A stretch of 64,000 nt of DNA from Streptomyces sp. A2-16 (GCF_018128905.1 NZ_CP063808.1:6944001-7008000), one strand, 5' to 3'; shown: positions 8,794 through 16,953, counted from the stretch's first letter. Translations and numbers: made by a program. The notes: generated from the letters alone by a model not told the origin.

Positions 8794-8809
8794 CTGAGCG
8801 AGCGCTTAG
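8794..8809. promoter_or_regulatory. TetR-type operator upstream of tetR gene
   Basis: CTGAGC-GAGC-GCTTAG is a 6-4-6 dyad with one mismatch. It shares both half-sites with the perfect dyad at 7614-7629 in front of the hydratase gene. It sits 46-61 bases upstream of the TetR start. Confidence 0.6.
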
Positions 8810-8912
8810 CCTCCCCGTTCAGCGGGGCGCCAGGAGGGGTCGCAGCGGGCGGGACGGCGGCGGAAAGGGTCGCGCGGGGAGTCGCCCCGAGGGCACCGGC
8901 CGGCGGCACCGC

Positions 8913-9200
8913 TCAGAGCTTCTCGAAGGGGTCGTGCTCCGCGAGGAGCTTCTCCAGGCGGGCCTGGTCGACGCGGCTGACGATCTGACCGGCCTCCTGG
9001 CGGTCACGGATGACCTTGGCCAGGGTGAAGGCGGAGGTGACCAGGTACAGGACGGCGATCGCGAGGAAGCCGCGCACCCAGGCGTCGGCGTTCAGCCGGA
9101 AGATGCCGACCGCCGTGGCGGCCATGGCCACGGCGAAGGAGGCGACGGCCTGACCGTAGAAGGCCGCCGTGTTCTGCTGCTTGACCGGTGTGTCACTCAT
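8913..9200 (-). CDS. YiaA/YiaB-type two-helix inner membrane protein
   Basis: A 95-residue membrane protein starting MSDTPVKQQNTAAF. It has two predicted membrane helices, AVASFAVAMAATAVGIFRL and WVRGFLAIAVLYLVTSAFTL, and a soluble, charged C-terminal tail. The F-x-x-Q motif before the first helix and the overall plan match the YiaA/YiaB family, whose function is unknown. The longer reading from 9233 only adds an arginine-rich leader without a ribosome site. The gene sits between the divergent TetR promoter region and the acyl-CoA dehydrogenase on the same strand, with 58 bases to the latter. No functional link to it is visible. Confidence 0.8.
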   Translation of the reverse strand: MSDTPVKQQNTAAFYGQAVASFAVAMAATAVGIFRLNADAWVRGFLAIAVLYLVTSAFTLAKVIRDRQEAGQIVSRVDQARLEKLLAEHDPFEKL

Positions 9201-9258
9201 GGCCCGAGTCTCTTCGATCGTGACCCGGGCCACATCCGCTCGGATACTCAGACGGTAC

Positions 9259-10413
9259 TCAGAACGCCGAGACTCCGGTCAACGCCCGCCCTATGACCAG
9301 CTTCTGGATCTGGCTCGTGCCCTCGTAGAGGGTCATCACCCGGGCGTCGCGCAGCAGTTTGCCCGCCGGGTACTCGTCGATGTAGCCGTAGCCGCCGAAG
9401 ACCTGGAGGGCGTTGTTCGCGGCGCGCACGGCCGCTTCCGAGGCGAAGAGCTTGGCCTTGGAGGACTCGACGGCGAAGGGCTCGCCGCGGTCGATCAGGT
9501 CGGCCACCCGCCAGGTCAGAAGCCTGGCCGCGTCGACGTCGACGGCGATGTCGCTGATCAGCTCCTGGACGAGCTGGTGCCCGGCGATCGGCTTGCCGAA
9601 CTGCTCGCGCTCACCGGCGTACCGGACGGCCGCGTCCAGGGCGGCCTGGGCGATGCCCACACAGCCCGCCGCCACCGACATCCGCCCCTTGGCCAGCGCG
9701 GACATGGCGACGGAGAACCCCTTGCCCTCCTCGCCGACCAGCGCGGAGGCGGGCACCCGCACCCCCTCCAGGACGAGTTCGGCGGTGGCCTGTCCCCGCA
9801 GCCCGAGCTTGCCGTGGACGGTGCGACGGCTCAGCCCGGGGGTGTCGGTGGGCACGAGGAAGGCGGAGACGCCCTTGTGGCCCGGCGCGTCGGTCGAGCG
9901 GGCGAACAGGAGCACCACATCGGCCCAGGTCCCGTTCGTGATGAACATCTTGGTGCCGTCGATGACGTAGTCGTCGCCGTCCCGCACCGCGCGCGTGGCG
10001 AGGTTGCCCGCGTCGGAGCCGGTGCCGGGCTCGGTGAGGCCGAAGCAGCCGAGGTACTCGCCGGAGGTGAGCCCGGGCAGCCAGCGCCGCTTCTGCTCCT
10101 CACTCCCCCACCCGGCGACCGTCTTGGCGACGAGCCCCAGCGACACGGACACGATCCCGCGCACGGACGAGTCGCCCCGTCCGAGCTCCTCGGTGACCAG
10201 GCAGTACGCCAGATGATCGCCGCCCGAGCCGCCGTACTCCTCGTCGATCGTCAGGCCGAGGAAGCCCACCTCGCCGAGCTTCTTGACGATCGACCGGTCC
10301 ACCTCCTCGGCGCGGTCCCAGGCGATGACATGGGGGGCGATCTCACGGTCCACAAAGTCCCGTGCCAGTCGCCGGACGGCGGCCTGCTCCTCGCTGAGCC
10401 CCAGGTCGACCAC
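9259..10413 (-). CDS. acyl-CoA dehydrogenase
   Basis: A 384-residue FAD enzyme of standard length for a short/medium-chain acyl-CoA dehydrogenase. It has the ACAD signatures CFGLTEPGTGSDAGNLAT (FAD/substrate contact), GTKMFITNGTWAD, ALQVFGGYGYIDEYP and the C-terminal catalytic-base region VMTLYEGTSQIQKLVIGR. It oxidises acyl-CoA to trans-2-enoyl-CoA and passes electrons to ETF (family knowledge). The chain length or branching preference cannot be read off. The GTG at 10413 is preceded by GAGGTGATC. The gene is divergent from a TetR gene, and the shared 67-bp control region contains a strong 19-bp palindrome. Control by that TetR is therefore likely. Confidence 0.95.
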   Translation of the reverse strand: MVDLGLSEEQAAVRRLARDFVDREIAPHVIAWDRAEEVDRSIVKKLGEVGFLGLTIDEEYGGSGGDHLAYCLVTEELGRGDSSVRGIVSVSLGLVAKTVAGWGSEEQKRRWLPGLTSGEYLGCFGLTEPGTGSDAGNLATRAVRDGDDYVIDGTKMFITNGTWADVVLLFARSTDAPGHKGVSAFLVPTDTPGLSRRTVHGKLGLRGQATAELVLEGVRVPASALVGEEGKGFSVAMSALAKGRMSVAAGCVGIAQAALDAAVRYAGEREQFGKPIAGHQLVQELISDIAVDVDAARLLTWRVADLIDRGEPFAVESSKAKLFASEAAVRAANNALQVFGGYGYIDEYPAGKLLRDARVMTLYEGTSQIQKLVIGRALTGVSAF

Positions 10414-10443
10414 ACGATCACCTCTCTCGAGAAGGACACCTTT

Positions 10444-10462
10444 AAATTAGCACTGCTAGTTT
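10444..10462. promoter_or_regulatory. 19-bp TetR operator between acyl-CoA dehydrogenase and tetR
   Basis: AAATTAGCA-C-TGCTAGTTT is a 9-1-9 dyad with one mismatch. It sits 31 bases from the acyl-CoA dehydrogenase start and 28 bases from the TetR start, so one repressor dimer could block both promoters. A sister site with the same arm length and spacer lies at 16935-16953 before the aldehyde dehydrogenase. Confidence 0.75.
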
Positions 10463-10489
10463 CCTGTCCGCAGCCCTACTATGTGCGCC

Positions 10490-11131
10490 ATGGCCCGACC
10501 GCGCAAGCCCCTCCTCAGCACCGACCGGATCGTCGAGACGGCACGCGCGCTCGTGGACACGGAGGGCCTCGCGGCACTGTCCACCCGGCGGCTGGCGGCG
10601 GAACTCGGGGTCAGCGGCCCGTCCCTCTACAACCACTTCCGCACCAAGGACGAGATCCTGGAGGCGGTCGCCGACTCGGTGAGCGCCCAGGTCGACCTGT
10701 CGATGTTCGAGGACGGCCGGGCCTGGCGGACCGCCCTGCACGACTGGGCCGTCTCCTACCGCGGCGCCCTGCGCGACCACCCCAACATCGTGCCGGTCCT
10801 GGCCCGGGGCCCCGGCCGCCGCCCCGCGGGCCTGCGGCTCGCCGACGCGGTCTACGGCGCGATGGTCGACGCGGGCTGGCCACCGGCGCAGGCCACCTCC
10901 ATCGGCGCGCTGATGCGGTACTTCATCATGGGCTCCGCGCTCGGTTCGTTCGCCGGCGGCTTCGTGGACGACGCGAGCGCGTACGACCCCGCGGACTATC
11001 CCCACCTCGGCCAGGCCCACCTGCTCGCCGAACAGCAGGAGAAGATCGACGAGCGCGCCTTCGAGACCGGGCTCAGGGCCCTGCTGGACGGTCTCGCGCA
11101 GCAGTACGAGCAGGTCAGAAGCACCGCGTAG
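10490..11131 (+). CDS. TetR-family regulator divergent from acyl-CoA dehydrogenase
   Basis: A 213-residue TetR protein beginning MARPRKPLLSTDRIVETARAL. Its helix-turn-helix is STRRLAAELGVSGPSLYNHFRTKDEIL. The C-terminal half (LHDWAVSYRGALRDHPNIVPVLARGP, then a helical GALMRYFIMGSALGSFAGGF) resembles the TetR_C_1 ligand domain. An ATG nine bases upstream is in frame, but neither start has a strong Shine-Dalgarno. The divergent acyl-CoA dehydrogenase and the palindrome between them mark it as the local repressor. The recurrence of the palindrome at 16.9 kb suggests it also controls the aldehyde/alcohol dehydrogenase pair. The effector is unknown, perhaps an acyl-CoA or aldehyde. Confidence 0.93.
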   Translation: MARPRKPLLSTDRIVETARALVDTEGLAALSTRRLAAELGVSGPSLYNHFRTKDEILEAVADSVSAQVDLSMFEDGRAWRTALHDWAVSYRGALRDHPNIVPVLARGPGRRPAGLRLADAVYGAMVDAGWPPAQATSIGALMRYFIMGSALGSFAGGFVDDASAYDPADYPHLGQAHLLAEQQEKIDERAFETGLRALLDGLAQQYEQVRSTA

Positions 11132-11178
11132 CGATATTTCGGTGGGCGCCGAAGCATTGCTCCCGCATGCTGGATGCC

Positions 11179-11886
11179 ATGACCGAGGACCCGCAGGCAC
11201 CCCAGCTGGCGCGGCTGGCCGCCCTGATCGCCGACGAGACCCGGGCTGCCTGTCTGCTGGCCCTGCTCGACGGCCGGGCCTGGACGGCGGGCGAGCTGGC
11301 CCGCCGCGCGGGGGTCGCCGCGTCGACCCTGAGCGAGCACCTGGACAAGCTGGTCGCGGGCGGACTGCTGACGCAGGAGCGCCAGGGCCGCCACCGTTAT
11401 GTGCGGCTGGCCGACGCGCGGGTGGCCCACCTGGTCGAGGACCTGGCGGCCCAGGTCTCCCCGAACACCGTGCAACACCCGCGGAACCTGCGGGAGTCGA
11501 GCGCGGGCTCGGCGATGGCCCGGGGCCGCACCTGCTACGACCATCTGGCGGGGCGACTGGGCATCGCGGTGACGGATGCTCTGACGTCCCGCCGACTGCT
11601 GCGACAGGACACGGGTTTCGCACTGACGGACGCGGGACTGGCCTGGTTCGAGGCCGCGGGCATCTCCCTCGACCGCAAGGGCCGCCGCCCGCTGGCCCGG
11701 GCCTGCCTCGACTGGACGGAACGCCGTCCGCACCTGGCCGGGGTGGCGGGAGCCGCCCTGTGCCGGCACGCCCTCGCCGAGGGCTGGTGCGTACGCATCG
11801 GCTCGGAGCGGGCGGTGAAGGTGACCCAGGCGGGCTCGCTGGCACTGTCCGAGCTCCTGGGAATCAATGCGGACACCTTGCGTTGA
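11179..11886 (+). CDS. ArsR-family helix-turn-helix regulator
   Basis: A 235-residue protein (239 if the ATG at 11167 is used). It has an N-terminal ArsR-type winged helix: ALIADETRAACLLALLDGRA, then TAGELARRAGVAASTLSEHLDKLVAGGLL and the wing RQGRHRYVRL. A second half of about 130 residues, DHLAGRLGIAVTDALTSRRLL and later LDWTERRPHLAGVAGAALCRH, resembles the C-terminal extension seen in many actinomycete ArsR proteins of unknown ligand. No ArsR metal-binding Cys box is visible, so it is probably not a metal sensor. The gene follows the TetR gene after about 47 bases and may share its transcript. No strong ribosome site is present, which leaves the start uncertain. Confidence 0.85.
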   Translation: MTEDPQAPQLARLAALIADETRAACLLALLDGRAWTAGELARRAGVAASTLSEHLDKLVAGGLLTQERQGRHRYVRLADARVAHLVEDLAAQVSPNTVQHPRNLRESSAGSAMARGRTCYDHLAGRLGIAVTDALTSRRLLRQDTGFALTDAGLAWFEAAGISLDRKGRRPLARACLDWTERRPHLAGVAGAALCRHALAEGWCVRIGSERAVKVTQAGSLALSELLGINADTLR

Positions 11887-12001
11887 GCGCTTTCAGAGAC
11901 GCGGGAACCGCGCGACCAGCCCCACGGAGCCGCGGACGGCAACGCACCCGTCCGAAATCCGCGAGCTTCCGAACCCCACCGTCCCTACCCTCAGGAGCAT
12001 G

Positions 12002-12961
12002 ATGAACCCCCGCCGCACCGACCTCCTGGCCGCCGGCGCAGCCACGCTGACCGTGATCCTCTGGGCCTCCGCCTTCGTCTCCATCCGCAGCGCGGGCGAC
12101 GTCTACTCCCCCGGCGCCCTGGCCCTCGGCCGCCTGCTCTCCGGCGCACTCGCCCTGGGCGCGATCTGCCTCATACGGCGGGAGGGCCTGCCCCCGCGCT
12201 CCGCCTGGCGCGGCATCGCGATCTCCGGCGTCCTGTGGTTCGGCTTCTACATGGTCGTCCTGAACTGGGGCGAGCAGCAGGTGGACGCGGGCACCGCCGC
12301 CCTGGTGGTGAACATCGGCCCGATCCTGATCGCCCTGCTCGGCGCCCGGCTGCTCGGGGACGCGATGCCACCCCGGCTGCTGGCCGGGATGGCGGTCTCC
12401 TTCGCGGGCGCGGTCACCGTGGGTCTGTCGATGTCGGACGACGGTGGCTCCTCGGTGCTCGGCGTGGTCCTGTGCCTGCTCGCGGCGATCGCCTACGCCG
12501 GCGGGGTCGTCGCGCAGAAGCCGGTCCTGGGCTCCGCGACCCCGCTGCAGGCGACGACGTTCGGCTGCCTCATCGGCGCCGTCGTCTGTCTCCCGTTCGC
12601 CGGGCAGCTGGTCTCGGAGGCGGCCGACGCCCCCGCCTCGGCGACCCTCAACATGATCTACCTGGGCGTCTTCCCGACCGCGCTGGCCTTCACCACCTGG
12701 GCGTACGCCCTGGCCCGTACGACCGCCAGCCGCATGGGCGCGACCACCTACGCGGTCCCCGCCCTGGTCGTCCTGATGTCCTGGCTGGCGCTCGGCGAGG
12801 TCCCTGGCCTGTTCACGCTCGCGGGAGGGGCGCTGTGCCTGGCCGGCGTGGCGGTGTCCCGCTCCCGCGGGCGGACGGCCGAGGCCGTGGTTCCGGTGCC
12901 GGCACCGGAACCACGGCCCGAGAGGACGTCGGATCCCGAGACGGCCTCAGACTCCGCGTGA
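12002..12961 (+). CDS. EamA/DMT-family transporter
   Basis: A 319-residue integral membrane protein with about ten hydrophobic helices arranged as two EamA repeats. The first starts LTVILWASAFVSIRSAG; the second covers GVVLCLLAAIAYAGGVVAQKPVL onward and ends with the typical PALVVLMSWLALGEVP block. DMT transporters of this type export amino acids or other small metabolites (family knowledge). The substrate is unknown. AGGAG lies at 11992-11996, so ATG 12002 is slightly better spaced than ATG 11999. The last 70 bases encode a Pro/Glu/Val-rich tail from an almost entirely palindromic DNA stretch. The stop overlaps the convergent MFS gene by 15 bases. Confidence 0.92.
   Translation: MNPRRTDLLAAGAATLTVILWASAFVSIRSAGDVYSPGALALGRLLSGALALGAICLIRREGLPPRSAWRGIAISGVLWFGFYMVVLNWGEQQVDAGTAALVVNIGPILIALLGARLLGDAMPPRLLAGMAVSFAGAVTVGLSMSDDGGSSVLGVVLCLLAAIAYAGGVVAQKPVLGSATPLQATTFGCLIGAVVCLPFAGQLVSEAADAPASATLNMIYLGVFPTALAFTTWAYALARTTASRMGATTYAVPALVVLMSWLALGEVPGLFTLAGGALCLAGVAVSRSRGRTAEAVVPVPAPEPRPERTSDPETASDSA
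12883..12918. repeat. 36-bp perfect palindrome inside a gene 3' end, possible bidirectional terminator
   Basis: Bases 12883-12900 (GGCCGTGGTTCCGGTGCC) are the exact reverse complement of 12901-12918, with no loop bases. The palindrome lies in the last codons of the EamA transporter gene, encoding AVVPVPAPEPR, immediately before the convergent MFS gene. It may act as a terminator for both genes or be a dispersed palindromic element. Confidence 0.7.
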
Positions 12962-14275
12962 ACGCGCCCTGTCCGCCAGCACCTTGATGCAGAGCAGCGC
13001 GATCACCGAGAGCCCGATGATGTACCCGGAGACCGCCATCGACGTCCCCGTGGCCTCCAGCAGCAGCACCATCAGGAAGGGCGCGAGCCCACCGCCGAGC
13101 ACGGCGGCGATCTGGTAGCCGAGGGAGGCGCCGGTGTAGCGCATCTCGGGTGTGAACAGCTCGGCGAACAGGGCGGCCTGGGGGCCGTACATGATGCTGA
13201 GGAAGCACCCGGCGACGAAGGTGCCGACCGCCAGCCACAGCAGTGAGCCGGTGTCGATCAGCAGGAACATCGGTACGGCCCACAGGGCGATGCCGACCGC
13301 GCCGACGGCGTAGATCCGGATGCGGCCGAGGCGGTCGGAGAGAGCGGCGGCGGCCGGGATCAGCACCAGCTGGGTGAGGCTGATGCAGAGGGAGACGGCG
13401 AGAACGGCACTGCGTTTCATGCCGAGTTCGCGGGTGGTGTAGTCGAGGACACCGGTGATCAGGATGTAGAAGGTCGCGGTGTTCACGGCGAAGGAACCAC
13501 CGGCGAGCAGGACCGTGCCGAGGTGGTGGCGCAGGACCGTGCGCAGCGGGGAGTTCTGCTCGGTCTTCTCCTGCTCGGCCAACTCCCGCTCCGCCTGCCG
13601 GAATTCGGGGGTCTCCTCGACCTTGGTGTGGATGTACCAGGCGAGCGCGAGAACGAACAGGCCGATGAGGAAGGGGATGCGCCAGCCCCAGGCGGCGAAG
13701 TCGGCGTCCGTGGTGAACGCGCCGGCCAGCAGGAAGACCGTGTTGGCCGTCACCACGCCGATGGGGACCCCGAGTTGGACGACGCTGCCGTAGAGGCCGC
13801 GCTTGCCCTCGGGGGCGTACTCGGTGGCCAGCAGCATCGCGCCGCCCCACTGCGCGCCGACCGCGACGCCCTGTACGACGCGGAGCAGGACGAGCAGGAT
13901 CGGGGCGGCGACGCCGATCGTGTCGTACGTCGGCAGCAGGCCGATGCCGGTGGTGGCGAGGCCCATGAGGGTGAGCGCGAGGACGAGCATGGGCTTGCGG
14001 CCGCGCTTGTCGCCGAGCTGGCCGGCGACGATGCCGCCGATCGGGCGGGCGAGGAAGCCGACCGCGAAGGTGGCGAAGGCGGCGAGGACGCCGGCGGTGG
14101 AGCTGCCCGCGGGGAAGTACAGATCGCCCAGGACGAGGGCGGCGGCGATGCCGAAGACGAAGTAGTCGTACCACTCGACGGCGGAGGCGAGGGCGGCGGC
14201 GGTGGCTACGCGCCGGCGGTGGGGAGCCGCGGGAGCGTCCACGGATGTGGGCTGAGCGGAAGGGGCCGTGTCCAT
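12947..14275 (-). CDS. MFS metabolite:H+ symporter (MHS family)
   Basis: A 442-residue, 12-helix transporter. AVEWYDYFVFGIAAALVLG in helix 1, the loop motif GQLGDKRGRKPM and VGAQWGGAMLLATEYAPEGKRG match the MHS branch, which includes shikimate, alpha-ketoglutarate and proline/betaine symporters. Uptake of an organic acid or zwitterion is expected (family knowledge). The exact substrate is unknown. ATG 14275 is ten bases after a GGAG. The gene lies downstream of the alcohol dehydrogenase on the same strand but has its own promoter region with a 20-bp palindrome at 14320-14339. It may import the compound degraded by the neighbouring dehydrogenases. Confidence 0.92.
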   Translation of the reverse strand: MDTAPSAQPTSVDAPAAPHRRRVATAAALASAVEWYDYFVFGIAAALVLGDLYFPAGSSTAGVLAAFATFAVGFLARPIGGIVAGQLGDKRGRKPMLVLALTLMGLATTGIGLLPTYDTIGVAAPILLVLLRVVQGVAVGAQWGGAMLLATEYAPEGKRGLYGSVVQLGVPIGVVTANTVFLLAGAFTTDADFAAWGWRIPFLIGLFVLALAWYIHTKVEETPEFRQAERELAEQEKTEQNSPLRTVLRHHLGTVLLAGGSFAVNTATFYILITGVLDYTTRELGMKRSAVLAVSLCISLTQLVLIPAAAALSDRLGRIRIYAVGAVGIALWAVPMFLLIDTGSLLWLAVGTFVAGCFLSIMYGPQAALFAELFTPEMRYTGASLGYQIAAVLGGGLAPFLMVLLLEATGTSMAVSGYIIGLSVIALLCIKVLADRARSRGV

Positions 14276-14319
14276 GCGGTGCACACTCCGGTGGGTGCGT
14301 GGGGACGTTGGCGGCTGAA

Positions 14320-14339
14320 CATACTGACCGGACGGTATG
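14320..14339. promoter_or_regulatory. 20-bp operator-like palindrome upstream of the MHS symporter
   Basis: CATACTGACCGGACGGTATG is a 20-bp dyad in which 16 of 20 positions are symmetric. It lies 45-64 bases before the symporter start. The half-sites CATAC(T/C)G and CGGTATG are shared with the 16-bp site at 26530-26545, but the spacing differs (6 versus 2 bases). Confidence 0.5.
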
Positions 14340-14404
14340 GGGTCAACGGTTGTGCGGGAAGGTTGCCCGGAGCACCTGGGGCGGGGCTCCGGGCGACCCG
14401 TGGG

Positions 14405-15484
14405 TCAGAACACCACCAATGCCCTGCCGCCCTTGCCCGCCAGCATGTTGTCGAAGGCCGCCGGGATGCCGTCGAGCGCGATCCGTTCCGTCACCAGCGC
14501 CCCGAGGTCGAGCCGGCCCACCCGGACGTGCTCGGCGAGCACGGGGAGATCCTCGGCGGGGTTGGAGTTGCCGTAGACGCAGCCCGCGAGGGTGCGGCCC
14601 CAGTGGAAGATCTCCAGGGCGTTGAAGGTGACCTGCTGGTCCTTGCCGCCGATGCCGACGACGGTCGTACGGCCGCCGCGGCGGGTCGAGTCCCAGGCCG
14701 TGCGGATGGTCGACGCGCGGCCCACGCACTCGACGGCGACGTCGACGCCCTGCTTGCCGGTCAGGCCCCTGATCTCGCGGGCGGTGGTGTCGGAGGCGAT
14801 CACGTAGTCGGTGGCCCCGGCGGCGCGCGCCAACTCCTCCTTCTCCGGGGAGACATCGACGGCGACGATCCGCGAGGCGCCCGCGATCCGGGCCGCCTGG
14901 AGCGCGGCCAGGCCCACGCCTCCGACGCCGTACACCGCGACCGTCTCGCCCTCCCGGACCCGCGCCGAGTGGTGGACGGCGCCGTATCCGGTGAGGACCG
15001 CGCAGCCCAGCAGGGCCGCGTCGGTGAGCGGGATGCCGTCGGGGAGGGGCAGGAGGCAGGACTCGGAGACGACCGTCTCCTCGGCGAACGCGGCGACGTT
15101 CAGACCGGGGTGGAGGTCGGTGCCGTCCGCAGTACGGGCGTAGACGTCGGCGGCGCCGTTCAGGGCGTTGGCGCACAGCCAGACCTCGCCGAGCGAGCAG
15201 GCGTGACAACTGCCGCAGGAGGGAGCCCAGTTGAGGACGACTCCGGCGCCGGGCGCCACCCCGGTGACCCCCTCCCCCACGGCGACGACCGTGCCCGCGC
15301 CCTCGTGGCCGAGGACGGCCGGGACGGGGACGCGCATGGTGCCGTTGGACAGGGACAGGTCGGAGTGGCAGACCCCGGCGGCGGCGAGGCGGACGCGGAC
15401 CTGGCCGGGGCCGGGGTCCGGGAGGTCGATGTCGGTGACCTCCAGGGGAGCGCCCACGGCGGGAAGGACGGCGGCACGAACCAC
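14405..15484 (-). CDS. zinc-dependent alcohol dehydrogenase
   Basis: A 359-residue medium-chain dehydrogenase. GVCHSDLSLSNG holds the catalytic zinc Cys, followed by the LGHEGAGTVVAVGEGV block. The structural zinc lobe is SCGSCHACSLGEVWLC. The Rossmann fold shows VYGVGGVGLAALQAARIAGA. The ending GKGGRALVVF is typical of class III-like alcohol/formaldehyde dehydrogenases, although a mycothiol-dependent role is also conceivable. The start is the GTG at 15484 behind GAGGAG. It begins 11 bases after the aldehyde dehydrogenase stop, so the pair forms an operon: alcohol to aldehyde here, aldehyde to acid by its partner. Confidence 0.93.
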   Translation of the reverse strand: MVRAAVLPAVGAPLEVTDIDLPDPGPGQVRVRLAAAGVCHSDLSLSNGTMRVPVPAVLGHEGAGTVVAVGEGVTGVAPGAGVVLNWAPSCGSCHACSLGEVWLCANALNGAADVYARTADGTDLHPGLNVAAFAEETVVSESCLLPLPDGIPLTDAALLGCAVLTGYGAVHHSARVREGETVAVYGVGGVGLAALQAARIAGASRIVAVDVSPEKEELARAAGATDYVIASDTTAREIRGLTGKQGVDVAVECVGRASTIRTAWDSTRRGGRTTVVGIGGKDQQVTFNALEIFHWGRTLAGCVYGNSNPAEDLPVLAEHVRVGRLDLGALVTERIALDGIPAAFDNMLAGKGGRALVVF

Positions 15485-15495
15485 GGGAAGGCTCC

Positions 15496-16884
15496 TCAGA
15501 ACTGGAGTGACTTGGTCTGGAGGTACTCGGCGAGACCGTGCGAGCCGAGCTCGCGGCCGACGCCGGACTGCTTGTAACCGCCGAACGGGGCAAGGGGGTT
15601 GAACCGGCCGCCGTTGATGTCGACCTGCCCGGTGTCCATCCGACGCGCGAAGGCAACCGCCTCCGCCTCCTCGCCGGCCCAGACCGCGCCCGCGAGGCCG
15701 TAGACCGTGCCGTTGGCGATGCGCAGGGCGTCCTCCTCGTCCTCGTAGCGCAGGATCGACAGGACCGGGCCGAAGATCTCCTCCTGCGCGATCGTCATCT
15801 CGGGTGTCACGTCGGCGAAGACGGTCGGGGCGACGAAGTAGCCCTGCTCGCGCGGGGATTCGGGGCCACCCGCGACCAAGCGGGCGCCCTCGGCGACTCC
15901 CTTCTCGATGTAACCGCGCACCCGCGCCTGCTGCTTGGCGTTGACGACGGGCCCGATGCGCTCGCCGTACTTCGCGGCGGCGCCGGCGGCGAGCTCGACG
16001 GCCTCGTCGTACTGGTCCCGGTGGACCAGCATCCGGGTCCAGGCGCTGCACGTCTGACCGGAGTTGGACATCACGTTGGCGACGCCGACGTTGACGGCCT
16101 TGGCGAGGTCGGCGCTCGGCAGGATGACGTTGGCGGACTTGCCGCCCAGCTCCAGGGCGACCTTCTTCAGCGCGGCACCGGCCGTGGCACCGATCTGCCG
16201 GCCGACCGCGGTGGAGCCGGTGAAGGAGACCAGGTCGACGTCCGGGTGCGCGGCGAGGGCCTGTCCGGCGACCGGGCCGAGTCCGGTGACGAGGTTGAAG
16301 ACTCCGGCCGGGACGCCCGCCTCATGGACCGCCTCGGCGAAGAGCTGGGCGACCAGCGGGGTGTCCTCGGCGGGCTTGAGGACGACCGTGCAGCCCGCGG
16401 CGAGGGCCGGGGCGACCTTGGCGACGATCTGGTGGAGCGGGTAGTTCCAGGGCGTGATGGCGGCGACGACGCCGATCGGCTCCTGGTGGACGGTGGAGTT
16501 GCCGACCTTCTCCTCGAAGGGGTGCGTCGCGGCGAGCTCGGCGTAGGAGGCGGCGACCGCGACGGGGACGGCCGCGTGGACGTTCTGCGAGAACTTCAGG
16601 GGCGAGCCGAGTTCGGCGGTGACCGTCTCGGCGATCTCGTCCTTGCGGGCGGCCAGAACGTCCCGGAGCGCGGCCAGCCGGGCGGCCCGGTCGGCCGGAG
16701 CGGTCGCGGCCCAGGCCGGGAGGGCGGCGCGGGCGGCCCGTACGGCGCTGTCGACGTCCTCGGCGGTGCCGGCCGGGACCCGCGCGATGACCTGCTCGTC
16801 GGCCGGGTTCACGACCTCGATCACGTCGGGGCCGGTGGCCGGGCGCCACTCGCCCTCGATGTACATGCCGTCGTGCGCCTTCAT
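15496..16884 (-). CDS. NAD(P)-dependent aldehyde dehydrogenase
   Basis: A 462-residue ALDH. Conserved elements are the TPWNYPLHQIVAKVAPALAAG region, SFTGSTAVGRQI (Rossmann), the catalytic base in ALELGGKSANVI and the nucleophile Cys in NSGQTCSAWTR. QEEIFGPVL and PFGGYKQSGVGRELG come near the C terminus. It converts an aldehyde to the carboxylic acid (family knowledge). The exact substrate is unknown. The ATG follows GGGAGGACGCACC. It is the first gene of the ALDH-ADH operon, and its promoter carries a palindrome very like the operator of the TetR gene at 10.5 kb. Confidence 0.95.
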   Translation of the reverse strand: MKAHDGMYIEGEWRPATGPDVIEVVNPADEQVIARVPAGTAEDVDSAVRAARAALPAWAATAPADRAARLAALRDVLAARKDEIAETVTAELGSPLKFSQNVHAAVPVAVAASYAELAATHPFEEKVGNSTVHQEPIGVVAAITPWNYPLHQIVAKVAPALAAGCTVVLKPAEDTPLVAQLFAEAVHEAGVPAGVFNLVTGLGPVAGQALAAHPDVDLVSFTGSTAVGRQIGATAGAALKKVALELGGKSANVILPSADLAKAVNVGVANVMSNSGQTCSAWTRMLVHRDQYDEAVELAAGAAAKYGERIGPVVNAKQQARVRGYIEKGVAEGARLVAGGPESPREQGYFVAPTVFADVTPEMTIAQEEIFGPVLSILRYEDEEDALRIANGTVYGLAGAVWAGEEAEAVAFARRMDTGQVDINGGRFNPLAPFGGYKQSGVGRELGSHGLAEYLQTKSLQF

Positions 16885-16934
16885 GGTGCGTCCTCCCGGG
16901 GGCTGGGCCGTGCCGTGTTGTCGTCCGGCCTCAT

Positions 16935-16953
16935 AAACTAGCGACGATAGTTT
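16935..16953. promoter_or_regulatory. 19-bp operator upstream of ALDH-ADH operon, twin of the site at 10444
   Basis: AAACTAGCG-A-CGATAGTTT is a 9-1-9 dyad with one mismatch, 51-69 bases before the aldehyde dehydrogenase start. Arm length, spacer and the outer AAA-TAGC / TTT ends match the site between the acyl-CoA dehydrogenase and its divergent TetR gene. Confidence 0.7.

Noticed and set aside
9169..11178. N-terminal two thirds of a 905-residue plus-strand frame that ends in the ArsR protein
   Set aside because: This part is antisense to the acyl-CoA dehydrogenase and out of frame with the TetR gene; only the ArsR portion is protein-like.
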